A stretch of DNA of 64,000 nucleotides, from assembly GCA_037974335.1 (NCBI GenBank), contig CM075760.1, positions 56,290,890 through 56,354,889 on the forward strand, given 5' to 3'. Position numbers and translations under genes: made by a program. This document shows positions 33,300 through 44,801 of the stretch, piece after piece. Each line of letters opens with the position of its first letter. Position 1 is the first letter of the stretch. The stretch comes from Prionace glauca (lineage: Eukaryota > Chordata > Chondrichthyes > Carcharhiniformes > Carcharhinidae). The notes under the pieces are model-generated. The model searched no databases. It saw nothing but the letters and a program-made list of their open reading frames with translations, and was not told the DNA's origin.

Positions 33300-33850
33300 T
33301 CACAATGAAATGTGTGAGAGTTCCAGATGAGCTGAGACTGGGGTGGAGCCGGGCAGTATCACTGAAGCAGCAGCGCTAACCACTGTGCCACCATGCCAAA
33401 ATAGGCAGGCTTGATCATAATGTGGATATGTGGCTAGAAGCTTGCAGTGAGCTTTTTCACCATAGTTGTGAAACAGCCCGGTTCAGTCTCAGACAGTTGC
33501 CAGGAAGAGGGAGGTGGCGAGGGAGTGAAGTTTGTAGTGGGGAATAAGACAGTGGGTTCAGTTTTCCCAGTATTTATTTGCAAGAAATTGCTGTTCTTTT
33601 AGTACTGGATGTCAGATAATCAGGATGGTGTGTGAGTTGAAAGAGAGCTTTGAACTGATGGTGTTCACATCTACCTGCTCCCTTGGTCCTTCTAGATGTT
33701 GGAGGTTGAGGGTTCAGGAGATTCTGTCAGTGTTCTCAATGAGTTGTAGATGTATAAAATTCCTCTTCTTCATCCCCAGTTTCTCCCACATCTCTCTGTC
33801 CTTTAGCCCACAGGTTTCCTTCCCTGAAGAATATCAGTGAACTAGTTGGG
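33300..33850 (+). repeat. Composite dispersed repeat, copy E
   Basis: 'agatgagctgagactggggt', 'cggttcagtctcagacagtt', 'tagtactggatgtcagata' and 'cttctagatgttggagg'; matches copies A-D and again lies upstream of a finger exon. A scrap of SINE head ('cgctaaccactgtgcca') interrupts it near 33375-33395. Confidence 0.6.
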
Positions 33851-34087
33851 TTTTCATTACAATCCAGCAGTTTTTATGATCACTTTCTTCTCGCACCAAG
33901 CAATTCAGCATAATTTCACAACCCACTTTTGTGTCTTTGTGAGTTCTCTCTCACTCCCTTTATTCTGTTTTAAATCAATTTCACAGGGTTCTGGAAGAGA
34001 AGGATTTACAATCTGGAAACGGAAAGCAAATATGATATCAGAACCCGATTGAGTCGGCCGATTGATCATAACCTAAATATTTTGGAC

Positions 34088-34683
34088 ATGGAAGAAAAAT
34101 GCGCCATTGACCTTGGAGAGAAACTGTACACGTGTTCTGTGTGTGGTCAAGACTTCAACCAATCATCCAGCCTTTCGGAACATAATTGCAGTCATAACAG
34201 GGAGTGGAAATGTGGAGACTGCGGAAAGAGATTCAATTACCCATCCCAGCTGGAGATTCATCAGCGCATTCACACCAGGGTGAGACCTTTCATTTGCTCG
34301 CAGTGTGGGAAAGGATTCAATCGGTCATCTAACCTCACAGTACACCTGCGGGTTCACACTAGGGAGAAGCCGTTCACTTGCTCCCAGTGTGGGAAGGGCT
34401 TCAATCTGTCATCTAACCTAGCACTACACCAGCGAGTTACACTGGAGAGAGGCCATTCACTTACTCCCAGTGTGGGATTCACTACCTCATCTCATCTGCT
34501 GAAACACCAGTGAATTCACACTGGGGAGAAGCCATTCACCTGCTTTTTGTGTGGAAAGTGATTTGGTCAGTCATGCACATTAGTAAATCACCAACGGGTT
34601 CACACTGGGGATTTGTTCCCAGTGTGGAAAGGATACATTACCTCATCCAGGCTGCTGAAACACCAGCAAATTCACAAGTAACT
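34088..34683 (+). pseudogene. C2H2 zinc-finger gene, C-terminally broken (ZNF-6)
   Basis: Exon acceptor 'caatttcacag' ends at about 33986. The first in-frame ATG at 34088 opens [19 protein letters not shown], then good fingers 1-3 and most of finger 4. In finger 4 one base is lost (CGAGTTACACTGG for CGAGTTCACACTGG, near 34437), and further small losses follow ('gtgtgggattcac' lacks part of GKGF), so the frame ends at a stop at 34511-34513. Decayed fingers go on to 'cagcaaattcacaagtaa' at about 34683, the ancestral end. A four-finger protein could still be made; loss of function is my preferred reading. Closest paralogue is ZNF-4. Confidence 0.75.
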
Positions 34684-34799
34684 ACTATGTTTGACTTTTG
34701 CAGTTAATTATATTCAAGACTGAACCATTCATTTGGATCAGTTTCTGCTGAATTGAAAAAAATAACTCCAGCTCTGTTATAGGTGTTAACATTGGTTTT

Positions 34800-35175
34800 C
34801 AAAGGGGAGGATTTGGGGTCAGCAAACTCACACAAAACATCAGATTAGGATTGAATGGAGCCACATAATTTGTCATAACCTGCAAAACAGAAAATTTTGA
34901 ACTTGGAAGGAAACAGCACCATTTACAACCACAATCACATTAGGGAGAAACTGTGGAAATGTGGAGACTGTGAGGAGAGACATAGTTACTCGTCAGAGCG
35001 AGAAATTCATACTAGGGAGAGACCGTTCACCTGCTCTGAGTGTGGGAATGGATTCGCTCAGTCTTCCCAGCTGATTACATACCAATGAGTTTACACTGGG
35101 GAGAAACCATTCAACTGCTCTGAGTTTTGGAAGAGATTCAGTTGGCCATCCACACTGCTGAGTCACCAGTGAGTA
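34800..35175 (+). pseudogene. Zinc-finger exon remnant
   Basis: Leader 'gaaggaaacagcaccattta', then WKCGDCEERHSYSSEREIH, FTCSECGNGFAQSSQLITYQ-stop and a further decayed finger. Three or four fingers only, with stops. It follows ZNF-6 directly, as the remnant at 26455 follows ZNF-4: a duplicated gene-plus-remnant pair. Confidence 0.75.
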
Positions 35176-35224
35176 TACAAAATCATAGTAATTGGGTTTT
35201 TCTGTTAGTCACATCCAGGACGGA

Positions 35225-36775
35225 ACTGTGTTCAGTGTAAGTGAACTGACAAATGAGGTTAAGGGGCAGGTCATTGGAGATGTAGTGGCAGACATTGAGA
35301 GGGATATTTCAGAAAACACAGAACAGATACTGATTCCAATGAGAAAGAAAAATTCCAAGGGGAGGACCCACCATCTATGGTTCACTAAAAAATTTAAAGA
35401 CAGGATGAAACTGAAAGGAAAAGGTAAACGATTACACAAAGATCAGATCAGAAAACTGGACAGAATGTAAAGAACAGCAAAGAGTGATAAAATGATTCAT
35501 GAGGGAAGAATTAGAGTCCAAGAGAGAAGGAGTTAGAAAAATAAAGAGAGATAATAAGTGTTTTTGGATATTTAAAGAAGAAAAGAGTTAACAAAGTGAA
35601 TGTCGGTCCGAGAGAAAGTGAGTTTTAGCCATTAATAATGGAAAATAAGGAAATGGAACATGAATTCTACAGGTGTATGGTGTTATGGGTAAAGTATTAG
35701 CACAGATAGAGGATTGGTTAACTAACAGAAAGCAAAGAGTGGGAGTAAATGGTTAGCGATCAATAAATAGGGGTGTGCCTCAGGGATCAGTGTTGGGACT
35801 GCAATTGTTTACCACTTACATAGATGACTTGGAGTTGGGGACCAAGTGTAGTGTGTCAAAATTCTCAGATGACACTGAGATGAGTGGCAGAGCAAAGTGT
35901 GCAGGGGACACCGGAAGTTGCAAAGGGATGTAGATAGTCTAATAAGAGGTTAAGGGTCTGGCGGATGGGGTACAATGCTGGTAGATGTTAGGTCATCCAT
36001 TTTGGTAGGATTAACAGCAAAATAGATTATTATTTAAATGGTAAAAATTTGCAGCATGTTGCTGTGCAGAGGGACCTGGGTGTCCTTGTGCAGGAATCAC
36101 AAGGAATTGGTTTGCAGGCGCAGTAGGAATTAAGAAGGCAAATGGAATTTTATCCTTCATTGCTAAAGGGATGGAGTTTAAAAAGAGTGAGGTTATGTTG
36201 CAGCTGTATAAGGTGCTGATGAGGCCACACCTGGAGTACTGTGTACAGTTTTGGTTTCCTTACTTGAGAAAGGATATTCTGGCACTGGAGGGGGTGCAGA
36301 GGAGATTCACTAGATTGATTCTGGAGTTGAGAGGGTTGGCTTATGAGGAGAGACTGGGACTATACTCATCGGAATTCAGAAGAATGAGGGGAGATCTTAT
36401 AGAGACATATAAGATTATGAAGGGAATAGATAAGATAAAAGCAGGGAAGTTGTTTCCATTGGGAGGTGAAACTTGAACCAGGGGGCCTGGCCCCAAAGTA
36501 AGGGGGATCTCATTTAGGACTGAGTTGAAGAGAAACTTCTTCACCCAAAGGGATGTGAATCTGTGGAATTTCCTACCCAGTGAAGCAGTTGAGGTTACCT
36601 CATTGAATGTTTTTAAGGCAAGGATAGATAAATTTTTGAACAGTAAAAGAATTAAGGGTTATGGTGAGCGGGTAGCTAAGTGGAGCTGAGTCCACAAAAA
36701 GATCAGCCATGATCTTATTGAATGGCGGAGCAGTCTCGAGGGGCCAGATGGCCTCCTCCTGGTCCTAGTTCTTAT
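35225..36775 (+). mobile_element. CR1-type LINE, older copy, internally deleted
   Basis: Decayed ORF2: HHLWFTKKFKDRMKLKGKGK from the linker, then RT pieces (SKFSDDTEMSG with the FADD box changed to FSDD), and the C-terminal part open at 36171-36476 (LYKVLMRPHLEYCVQFWFPY). 3' end 'gatcagccatgatcttattg...gtcctagttcttatgata'. Many changes relative to the young subfamily, and the part of RT between linker and DLEL is missing. Confidence 0.8.
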
Positions 36776-38850
36776 GATATTTGGGATTAATAATGGTGAT
36801 TTATCTTCAGACGAAGACCCTGCTCCTCTTGAATCGTTTTGGAGATGTATTGGGATGAGATTTGGGATTGATCCAGCTGATTTATAATCAGACCCAGACC
36901 CTGTTTGTCATGTATGGTTTTTGGGATTCATTGGGATGGTATTTGGGATTGATCCGGGGGATTTATACACAAGTCCCAGTCTCTGTTCCTCAGGGATAGT
37001 TTATTTGGGATTCATTGGGATGATATTTGAGATGGATGCTAGGGATTTATCCTCAGACTCAGTCCCTGTTCCTCAGGGATGTTTTCTAGGGATTCATTGG
37101 CATAACATTTGGGATTGATCCTGGGGGTTTATCCTCAGTCCCAGTCCCTGATCCTCAGGGATGGTTTTTGTGGATTCATTGGGATGGTATTTGGGATTGT
37201 TTCTGGGGATTTATCCTCAGGCCCAGTCCTTGTTCCTCAGAAATGGTTTTTTGGGATTCGTTAGGATGATATTTGGGATTGTTGCTGATGACTTATCCTC
37301 AGTCCCAGTCCCTGTTGCTCGGGGATGAGATTTCGGATGGATCCTGGTGGCTTATCCTCAGTCCCTGTCCCTCATCGTCAGGGATGTTTTCTTTGAGTTC
37401 ATTGTGATGATATTTTACATTGTTCCTGGGGGTTTATCCTCAAATTCTGTTCCTGAGGGTTGGTTTCTTTGGGATTGTTTCTGGGGATTTATCCTCAGTC
37501 CCAGTCCATGTTTCTTTGGGATGATTTAGAGATTTATTGGGATGAGATTTGGGCTTGTTCCTGATTTTTTATCCTCAGTCCCAGTCCCTGTTCCTCAGGG
37601 ATGGTTTCTTTGGGATTGATTCTGGGAGTCTATCCATCGTCACAGTCCCGAATCCTCAGGGATGGTTTCTTTGGGATTCATTGGGATGAGATTTGGGATG
37701 GATCCTGGGGATGGATTCTTTGGGATTGCTCCTCAGGATTTATCCTCAGTCCCAGTCCCTGTTTCTTTGGGATGGATCCTGGGGTCTATCCTCAGTCCCA
37801 GTCCCTGTTCCTCAGGGAAATGATTCTGGGATTCATTGGGATGAGATTTGGTGTTGTTCGTAATTGGCTATCCTCAGTCCCAGTTCCTGATCCTCAGGCA
37901 CGGTTTTTTTTGGATCCATTAGGATGATATTTGGAATGGATGCTGTGGATTTATCCTCAGACTCAGTCCCTGTTCCTCAGGGATTGTTTCTAGGGATTCA
38001 TTGGAATGATATTTAGGATTGATCCTCAAAGTTTATCCTCAGTCCCAGTCCCTGATCCTCAGGGATGGTTTTTTGGGGTCCATTAGCATATTTGGGATTG
38101 TTCCTGATGATGTATCCTCAGTCCCGCTCTCTGTTCCTTACGGATGTTTTTTTTGGGAGTACTCAGAGATGAGGTTTGGGATGGATCCTGGTGGTTTATC
38201 TTCAGTCCCAGTTCCTGATCCTCAAGGATGGATTCTTTGGGTTCATTGTCGTGATATTTGGGATTGTTCCTTGGAATTTATTGGGATGATATTTGGGATT
38301 GATCCTGGGGACTTATCCTCAGTCCCTGATCCTTAGGGATGATTTTGGGGATTGTTCCTGGGGATTTATCCTCAGTCCCTGTTCCTCAGGGATGGTATTT
38401 GGGATTCATTGGGATGATGTTTGGGATTGTTCCTGGGGGTTTATCCTCAAATCCCTGTTTCTTTGGGATGGTTTCTTTGGTATTGTTTCTGGGGATTTAT
38501 CCACAGTTCCAGTCCCTTTTCCTCAGGGATGGTTTGGGGATTCATTGGGATGGTTTGGGGGAATCGATCCTGGGGTCAGTCCTCAGTCTCAGTTTCTCTG
38601 GGATTCATTAGGATGAGATTTGGGATTGATCCTAGTGATTTATCCTCAGTCCTGTTTCTGAGGGATGGGTTCTTTGGGATTGTTCTTGGGGCAATATCCT
38701 CAGTCCCAGTCCCTGTTTCTTTGGGATGAAATTTGGGATGGGGGTTTAGCCTCAGTCCCAGTCCCTGTTTCTTTGGGATGTGATTTGGGATGGATCCTGG
38801 GATCTATCCTCAGTTCCTGTCTCTGATTCTTTGGGATGACCTCTTTGCCT
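36776..38850 (+). repeat. Minisatellite, about 82-bp unit, roughly 24 copies
   Basis: Unit contains 'tttgggattcattgggatg', 'gatcctgggg', 'tttatcctcagtcccagtcc' and 'ctgttcctcagggatggttt'. Spacing between successive 'attcattgg' motifs is 81-85 bases near the left end. Copies are imperfect, some are partial. It begins at the end of the CR1 at 36775 and ends at the promoter-like block at 38865. Confidence 0.9.
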
Positions 38851-38864
38851 TCTTCCCCTCTTTG

Positions 38865-39180
38865 GCGGGAAATCTGATTTTCCGTTCTGTCTCTGCCTGA
38901 AGAGTCTCGACGCCTGATTGGTGGAGCCGGCTGTTGCCGGGCCACGTGGGGAGGTCCCTACCCTCTGTCCCATTGGCTGGACCCTGGGCCTGTGGGCGGT
39001 GTCTGTCTCTCTCGGTGTCTGGATTGGCCGGCGCTACTTGCTGCTGCCTGCTGATTGGCTGGGAGCTGGGACCCGCCTCCCATTGTTGGCTGCCCAGTAA
39101 GAGGGAGGCTCTGTTCCTGCTCTCAGCGGATTGGCTGGAGCGGCCAGTATCCAGGACAATGTAACAAGAGCAGTATAAAC
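38865..39180 (+). promoter_or_regulatory. Promoter-like block A: E2F site, E-box, CCAAT boxes
   Basis: An E2F-type site 'tttggcgggaaa' (38871-38882), an E-box CACGTG (38943-38948), inverted CCAAT boxes (ATTGG) at 38927, 38972, 39023, 39054 and 39130, and a GC box at 38994. The block from about 38924 to 39175 is repeated at 39651-39905. It is the best promoter candidate for the REC8 gene downstream. E2F plus CACGTG is known in mammalian germline-gene promoters controlled by the E2F6/MGA repressor; use here is inference. Confidence 0.6.
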
Positions 39181-39389
39181 ACTCAGATATACACACATGG
39201 ATTGAGACTGGTATATGTATATATATATAGAGAGAGAGAGATAGTCTAATGAGAGACTGATATATAAACACTCAGATATATACACATGGATTGAGACTGG
39301 TATATATATATATATATAGAGAGAGAGAGATAGTCTAATGAGAGACTGATATATAAACACTCAGATATATACACATGGATTGAGACTGG

Positions 39390-39421
<32 letters not shown>

Positions 39422-39480
39422 TAGTCTAATGAGAGACTGATATATAAACACTCAGATATATACACATGGATTGAGACTGG

Positions 39481-39512
<32 letters not shown>

Positions 39513-39640
39513 TAGTCTAATGAGAGACTGATATATAAAGACTCAGATATATACAAAGAAATAGAGACTGGTATATGTATATATAGAGAGAAAGATAGAT
39601 GAGAGAGACTGATTATATATGACACTCAGACATACACATC
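39181..39640 (+). repeat. Tandem repeat, 89-91 bp unit, four to five copies
   Basis: Unit starts 'tagtctaatgagagactg' (39242, 39331, 39422, 39513) and contains 'cactcagatatatacacatg' and an (AT)n(AG)n core that varies in length. It separates the two promoter-like blocks. Confidence 0.9.
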
Positions 39641-39650
39641 GGGATAGAGA

Positions 39651-39905
39651 CTGATTGGTGAGCCGACTGTTACCGGGCCACGTGGGGCTTCTCCCTCCTT
39701 CTGTCCCCATTGGCTGGTCCCTGGGTCTGTGGGCGGGGTCTGTCTCCGCGGATTGGCCGGCTTTCTCTGTTTCGTCTGCTGATTGGCTGGGAGTTGGGAC
39801 CCGCCTCACATTGTTAGCTGCCCAATCAGAGGGAGGATCGGTTCCTGCTCTCAGCTGATTGGCTGGAGCGGCCTGTATCCAGGACAATGTTACAAGAGCA
39901 TCTCG
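39651..39905 (+). promoter_or_regulatory. Promoter-like block B, duplicate of block A
   Basis: Same order of motifs as block A: ATTGG at 39654, CACGTG at 39679-39684, ATTGG at 39709, GC box at 39731, ATTGG at 39752, 39782 and 39858, plus a direct CCAAT at 39822. The E2F-type site of block A is not repeated here. Confidence 0.6.
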
Positions 39906-42900
39906 CTGTAAAGATCAGATATACACAGAGAGAGACTGAGATATTATACAGAGAGACTGAGATATTATACAGAGAGACTGAGATACAGAGAGACTGAGAT
40001 AGAGAGAGACTGAGATAGAGAGATAGAGACTGAGATACAGAGAGAGAGAGACTGAGATAGAGAGATAGACTGAGATAGAGAGAGAGAGAGACTGAGATAG
40101 AGAGATAGACTGAGATAGAGAGAGAGAGAGACTGAGATAGAGAGATAGACTGAGATAGAGAGAGAGAGACTGAGATACAGAGAGAGAGAGACTGAGATAG
40201 AGAGATAGAGAGACTGAGATAGAGAGATAGAGAGACTGAGATAGAGAGAAAGCGGGACTGAGATAGAGAGATAGACTGAGATACAGAGAGAGACTGAGAT
40301 AGAGAGAGAGAGAGACTGAGATACAGAGAGAGAGACTGAGATACAGAGAGAGACTGAGATAGAGAGAGAGAGAGACTGAGATACAGAGAGAGAGACTGAG
40401 ATACAGAGAGAGAGACTGAGATACAGAGAGAGAGACTGAGATACAGAGAGAGAGACTGAGATACAGAGAGAGAGACTGAGATACAGAGAGAGAGACTGAG
40501 ATACAGAGAGAGAGAGAGACTGAGATACAGAGAGAGACTGAGATACAGAGAGAGACTGAGATATTATACAGAGAGACTGAGATACAGAGAGAGACTGAGA
40601 TACAGAGAGAGAGACTGAGATACAGAGAGAGACTGAGATACAGAGAGAGAGACTGAGATACAGAGAGAGACTGAGATAGAGAGATAGACTGAGATAGAGA
40701 GAGAGAGAGACTGAGATAGAGAGATAGAGAGACTGAGATAGAGAGATAGAGAGACTGAGATAGAGAGAAAGCGGGACTGAGATAGAGAGATAGACTGAGA
40801 TACAGAGAGAGACTGAGATACAGAGAGAGACTGAGATAGAGAGAGAGAGAGACTGAGATACAGAGAGAGAGACTGAGATACAGAGAGAGACTGAGATAGA
40901 GAGAGAGAGAGACTGAGATACAGAGAGAGAGACTGAGATACAGAGAGAGAGAGAGACTGAGATACAGAGAGAGAGACTGAGATACAGAGAGAGAGACTGA
41001 GATACAGAGAGAGAGACTGAGATACAGAGAGAGAGATAGAGAGATAGACTGAGATACAGAGAGAGAGACTGAGATACAGAGAGAGAGAGAGACTGAGATA
41101 CAGAGAGAGAGACTGAGATACAGAGAGAGAGACTGAGATACAGAGAGAGAGAGACTGAGATACAGAGAGAGAGAGAGAGACTGAGATAGAGAGAAAGCGG
41201 GACTTAGATACAACGAGAGACTGAGATACAGAGAGAGACTGAGATAGAGAGAAAGACTGAGATACAGAGAAAGACTGAGATAGAGAGAGAGACTGAGATA
41301 GAGAGATAGACTGAGATACAGAGAGAGAGACTGAGATACACAGAGAGAGACTGAGGTAGAGAGAGAGAGACTGAGATAGAGAGAGACTGAAATAGAGAGA
41401 TAGAGACTGAGATACAGAGAGGGAGAGACTGAGATAGAGAGATAGACTGAGATACAGAGATAGACAGATACAGAGAGAGAGAGAGAGACTGAGATAGAGA
41501 GATAGACTGAGATAGAGAGATAGAGAGACTGAAATAGAGAGATAGACTGAGATACACAGAGAGATAGACTGAGATACACAGAGAGACAGAGAGAGAGAGA
41601 CTGAGATACACAGAGAAAGAGACTGAGATACAGAGATAGACTGAGATACAGAGATAGACTGAGATACAGAGAGAGACAGATACAGAGAGAGAGAGACTGA
41701 GATAGAGAGATAGACTGAGATACAGAGAGAGAGAGACTGAGATAGAGAGAGAGAGACTGAGATACAGAGAGAGAGAGACTGAGATACAGAGAGAGAGAGA
41801 CTGAGATACACAGAGAGAGACTGAGGTAGAGAGAGAGAGACTGAGATAGAGAGATAGACTGAAATAGAGAGATAGACTGAGATACAGAGAGAGAGAGATT
41901 GAGATACAGAGATAGACTGAGATACAGAGATAGACAGATACAGAGAGAGAGAGAGAGACTGAGATAGAGAGATAGACTGAGATTAGAGAGATAGAGAGAC
42001 TGAAATAGAGAGATAGACTGAGATACACAGAGAGATAGACTGAGATACACAGAGAGACAGAGAGAGAGAGACTGAGATACACAGAGAAAGAGACTGAGAT
42101 ACAGAGATAGACTGAGATACAGAGATAGACTGAGATACAGAGATAGACTGAGATACAGAGAGAGACTGAGATACAGAGAGAGAGAGACTGAGATAGAGAG
42201 ATAGACTGAGATACAGAGAGAGAGAGACTGAGATAGAGAGATAGACTGAGATACAGAGAGAGAGAGACTGAGATACAGAGAGAGAGAGACTGAGATACAC
42301 AGAGAGAGACTGAGGTAGAGAGAGAGAGACTGAGATAGAGAGATAGACTGAGATACAGAGAGAGAGAGAGACTGAGATACAGAGAGAGAGAGACTGAGAT
42401 ACAGAGAGAGATAGACTGAGATACACAGAGAGATAGACTGAGATACAGAGAGAGAGACTGAGATACACAGAGAGAGACTGAAGTAGAGAGAGAGAGACTG
42501 AGATAGAGAGATAGACTGAGATACAGAGAGAGAGAGAGACTGAGATACAGAGAGAGAGAGACTGAGATACAGAGAGAGAGAGAGAGACTGAGATACAGAG
42601 AGAGACTGAGATAGAGAGAAAGACTGAGATACAGAGAGAGACTGAGATAGAGAGAAAGAGAGACTGAGATACAGAGAGAGACTGAGATAGAGAGAAAGAC
42701 TGAGATACAGAGAAAGACTGAGATAGAGAGAGAGAGATAGACTGAGATACACAGAGAGAGAGACTGAGATACAGAGAGAGACTGAAATACAGAGAGAGAG
42801 ACTGAGATACAGAGAGGGAGAGACTGAGATAGAGAGATAGACTGAAATAGAGAGATAGACTGAGATACAGAGAGAGAGAGATTGAGATACAGAGATAGAC

Positions 42901-44720
42901 TGAGATACAGAGATAGACAGATACAGAGAGAGAGAGAGACTGAGATAGAGAGATAGACTGAGATAGAGAGATAGACTGAAATACAGAGAGAGAGAGACTG
43001 AAATAGAGAGATAGACTGAGATACACAGAGAGATAGACTGAGATACACAGAGAGACAGAGAGAGAGAGACTGAGATACACCGAGAAAGAGACTGAGATAC
43101 AGAGATAGACTGAGATACAGAGAGAGACTGAGATACAGAGAGAGAGAGACTGAGATACACAGAGAGAGAGACTGAGATAGTTAGATCGACTGAGGTACAC
43201 AGAGAGATAGACTGAGATACACAGAGAGATAGACTGAGATACAGAGAGAGAGACTGAGATACACAGAGAGAGACTGAGATAGAGAGATCGACTGAGATAC
43301 AGAGAGAGAGAGAGACTGAGATACAGAGAGAGAGAGACTGAGATACAGAGAGAGAGAGAGACTGAGATACAGAGAGAGAGAGAGACTGAGATACAGAGAG
43401 AGAGTGACTGAGATACAGAGAGAGAGAGACTGAGATACAGAGAGAGAGACTGAGATAGAGAGAAAGAGAGACTGAGATACAGAGAGAGACTGAGATAGAG
43501 AGAAAGAGAGACTAAGATACAGAGAGAGACTGAGATAGAGAGAGAGAGATAGACTGAGATACACAGAGAGAGAGACTGAAATACAGAGAGAGAGACTGAG
43601 ATACAGAGTGAGAGAGACTGAGGTAGAGAGATAGACTGAAATAGAGAGATAGACTGAGATACAGAGAGAGAGAGAGATTGAGATACAGAGATAGACTGAG
43701 ATACAGAGATAGACAGATACAGAGATAGAGAGAGACTGAGATAGAGACATAGACTGAGATAGAGAGATAGACTGAGATAGAGAGATAGACTGAAATACAG
43801 AGAGAGAGACTGAGATACACAGAGAGACTGAGATAGAGAGATAGACTGGGATACAGAGAGAGAGACTGGGATACAGAGAGAGAGACTGGGATACAGTGAG
43901 AGAGACTGAGATACAGTGAGAGAGACTGAGATAGAGAGGTGGACTGAGATACACAGAGATAGAGTCTGAAATAGATAGACTGAGATACAGAGGGAGAGAG
44001 TCTGAAATAGATAAACTGAGATACACAGAGAGAAGTCTGAGATATACAGAGAGATAGACTGAGATAGAGAGAGAGACTGAGATACACAGAGAGAGAGATT
44101 GAGATACACAGAGAGAGAGGTAGACTGAAAATTACAAAGAGAGATAGACTGAGATAAACGGAGAGAGATAGACTGAAAATTACAAATATAGATATATATT
44201 TGGAGAGAGAGAGAGAGGCAGAGGTTCAGAGGGAGATACTTAGAGATAGAGAGGCTGAGACGGAGATAGAGACCCACATATACAGAGATAGAGATATACT
44301 CAGATAGATAGAGAGAGACTGAGATATAGTCAGACAGATATAGATAGAGATACTGGGATAGGGAGAAAGAGACTGAGATTCAGAGAGAGATACATAGAAA
44401 TACACAGAGTGATATAGGTATACTCAACAATAGATACATATATAAAGACGGAGATACTCAGATAGATACTTGGCTAGAGATAGATAGAGAGAGAAAAATA
44501 CTTAAATAGAGAGATACCCAGATAAAGAGATACTCAGATAGAGGCAGAGAGAGATACTTAGAGAGATAGAAGAAAGATATAGATACTGAGATAGAAAGAT
44601 AAAAATAGAGAGGGCCACAGCGAGAGAGGGGGAGAGACAGAGAAATTAAGAGACAGAGTGTGGGAGGGAGAGAATAAACAGAGAAAGAAAGGGACAGAGA
44701 CAAAGATAGTTCAGAGTGTG
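39906..44720 (+). repeat. GA-rich satellite, about 4.8 kb
   Basis: Variable 14-22-base units of the kind 'gagactgagatacagagaga' and 'gagatagactgagata', almost purely purine with T and C at fixed places. From about 44100 the array decays into looser GATA/GAGA sequence. Higher-order blocks of several hundred bases seem to recur (for example around 41870 and 42840). The long minus-strand frames rich in Ser, Leu and Tyr come from the repeat. Confidence 0.95.
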
Positions 44721-44745
44721 TGAGAGGACTGACTGACACTGCAAC

Positions 44746-44801
44746 ATGTTCTATTTCCCAGATGTGTTACAGAGGAATACTGGCAAATTTAGCACAATCT
44801 G
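44746..44801 (+). CDS. REC8: REC8 exon 1 (coding part)
   Basis: Starts with ATG in 'gcaacATGttc' and encodes MFYFPDVLQRNTGKFSTI plus two bases of Trp; donor 'gtgaga' at 44802. The opening MFY is shared by all vertebrate kleisins. It lies 25 bases after the GA satellite, so the 5' UTR is either very short here or in an upstream exon. Confidence 0.92.

Noticed and set aside
36921-38729. Chains of 60-108-residue frames with repeating GFIGM/SSVPVPQG motifs
   Set aside because: Translation of the 82-bp minisatellite; frames change from unit to unit.
39181-39640. A CRISPR-like array of regularly spaced repeats
   Set aside because: The whole 89-91-bp unit is repeated with no unique spacers; it is a eukaryotic tandem repeat.
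39915-43160. A minus-strand open frame of more than 1000 residues, rich in Ser, Leu, Tyr and Gln, and several similar ones beside it
   Set aside because: It is the translation of the GA satellite. Open frames of similar kind occur in more than one phase, and there are no domains or splice signals.
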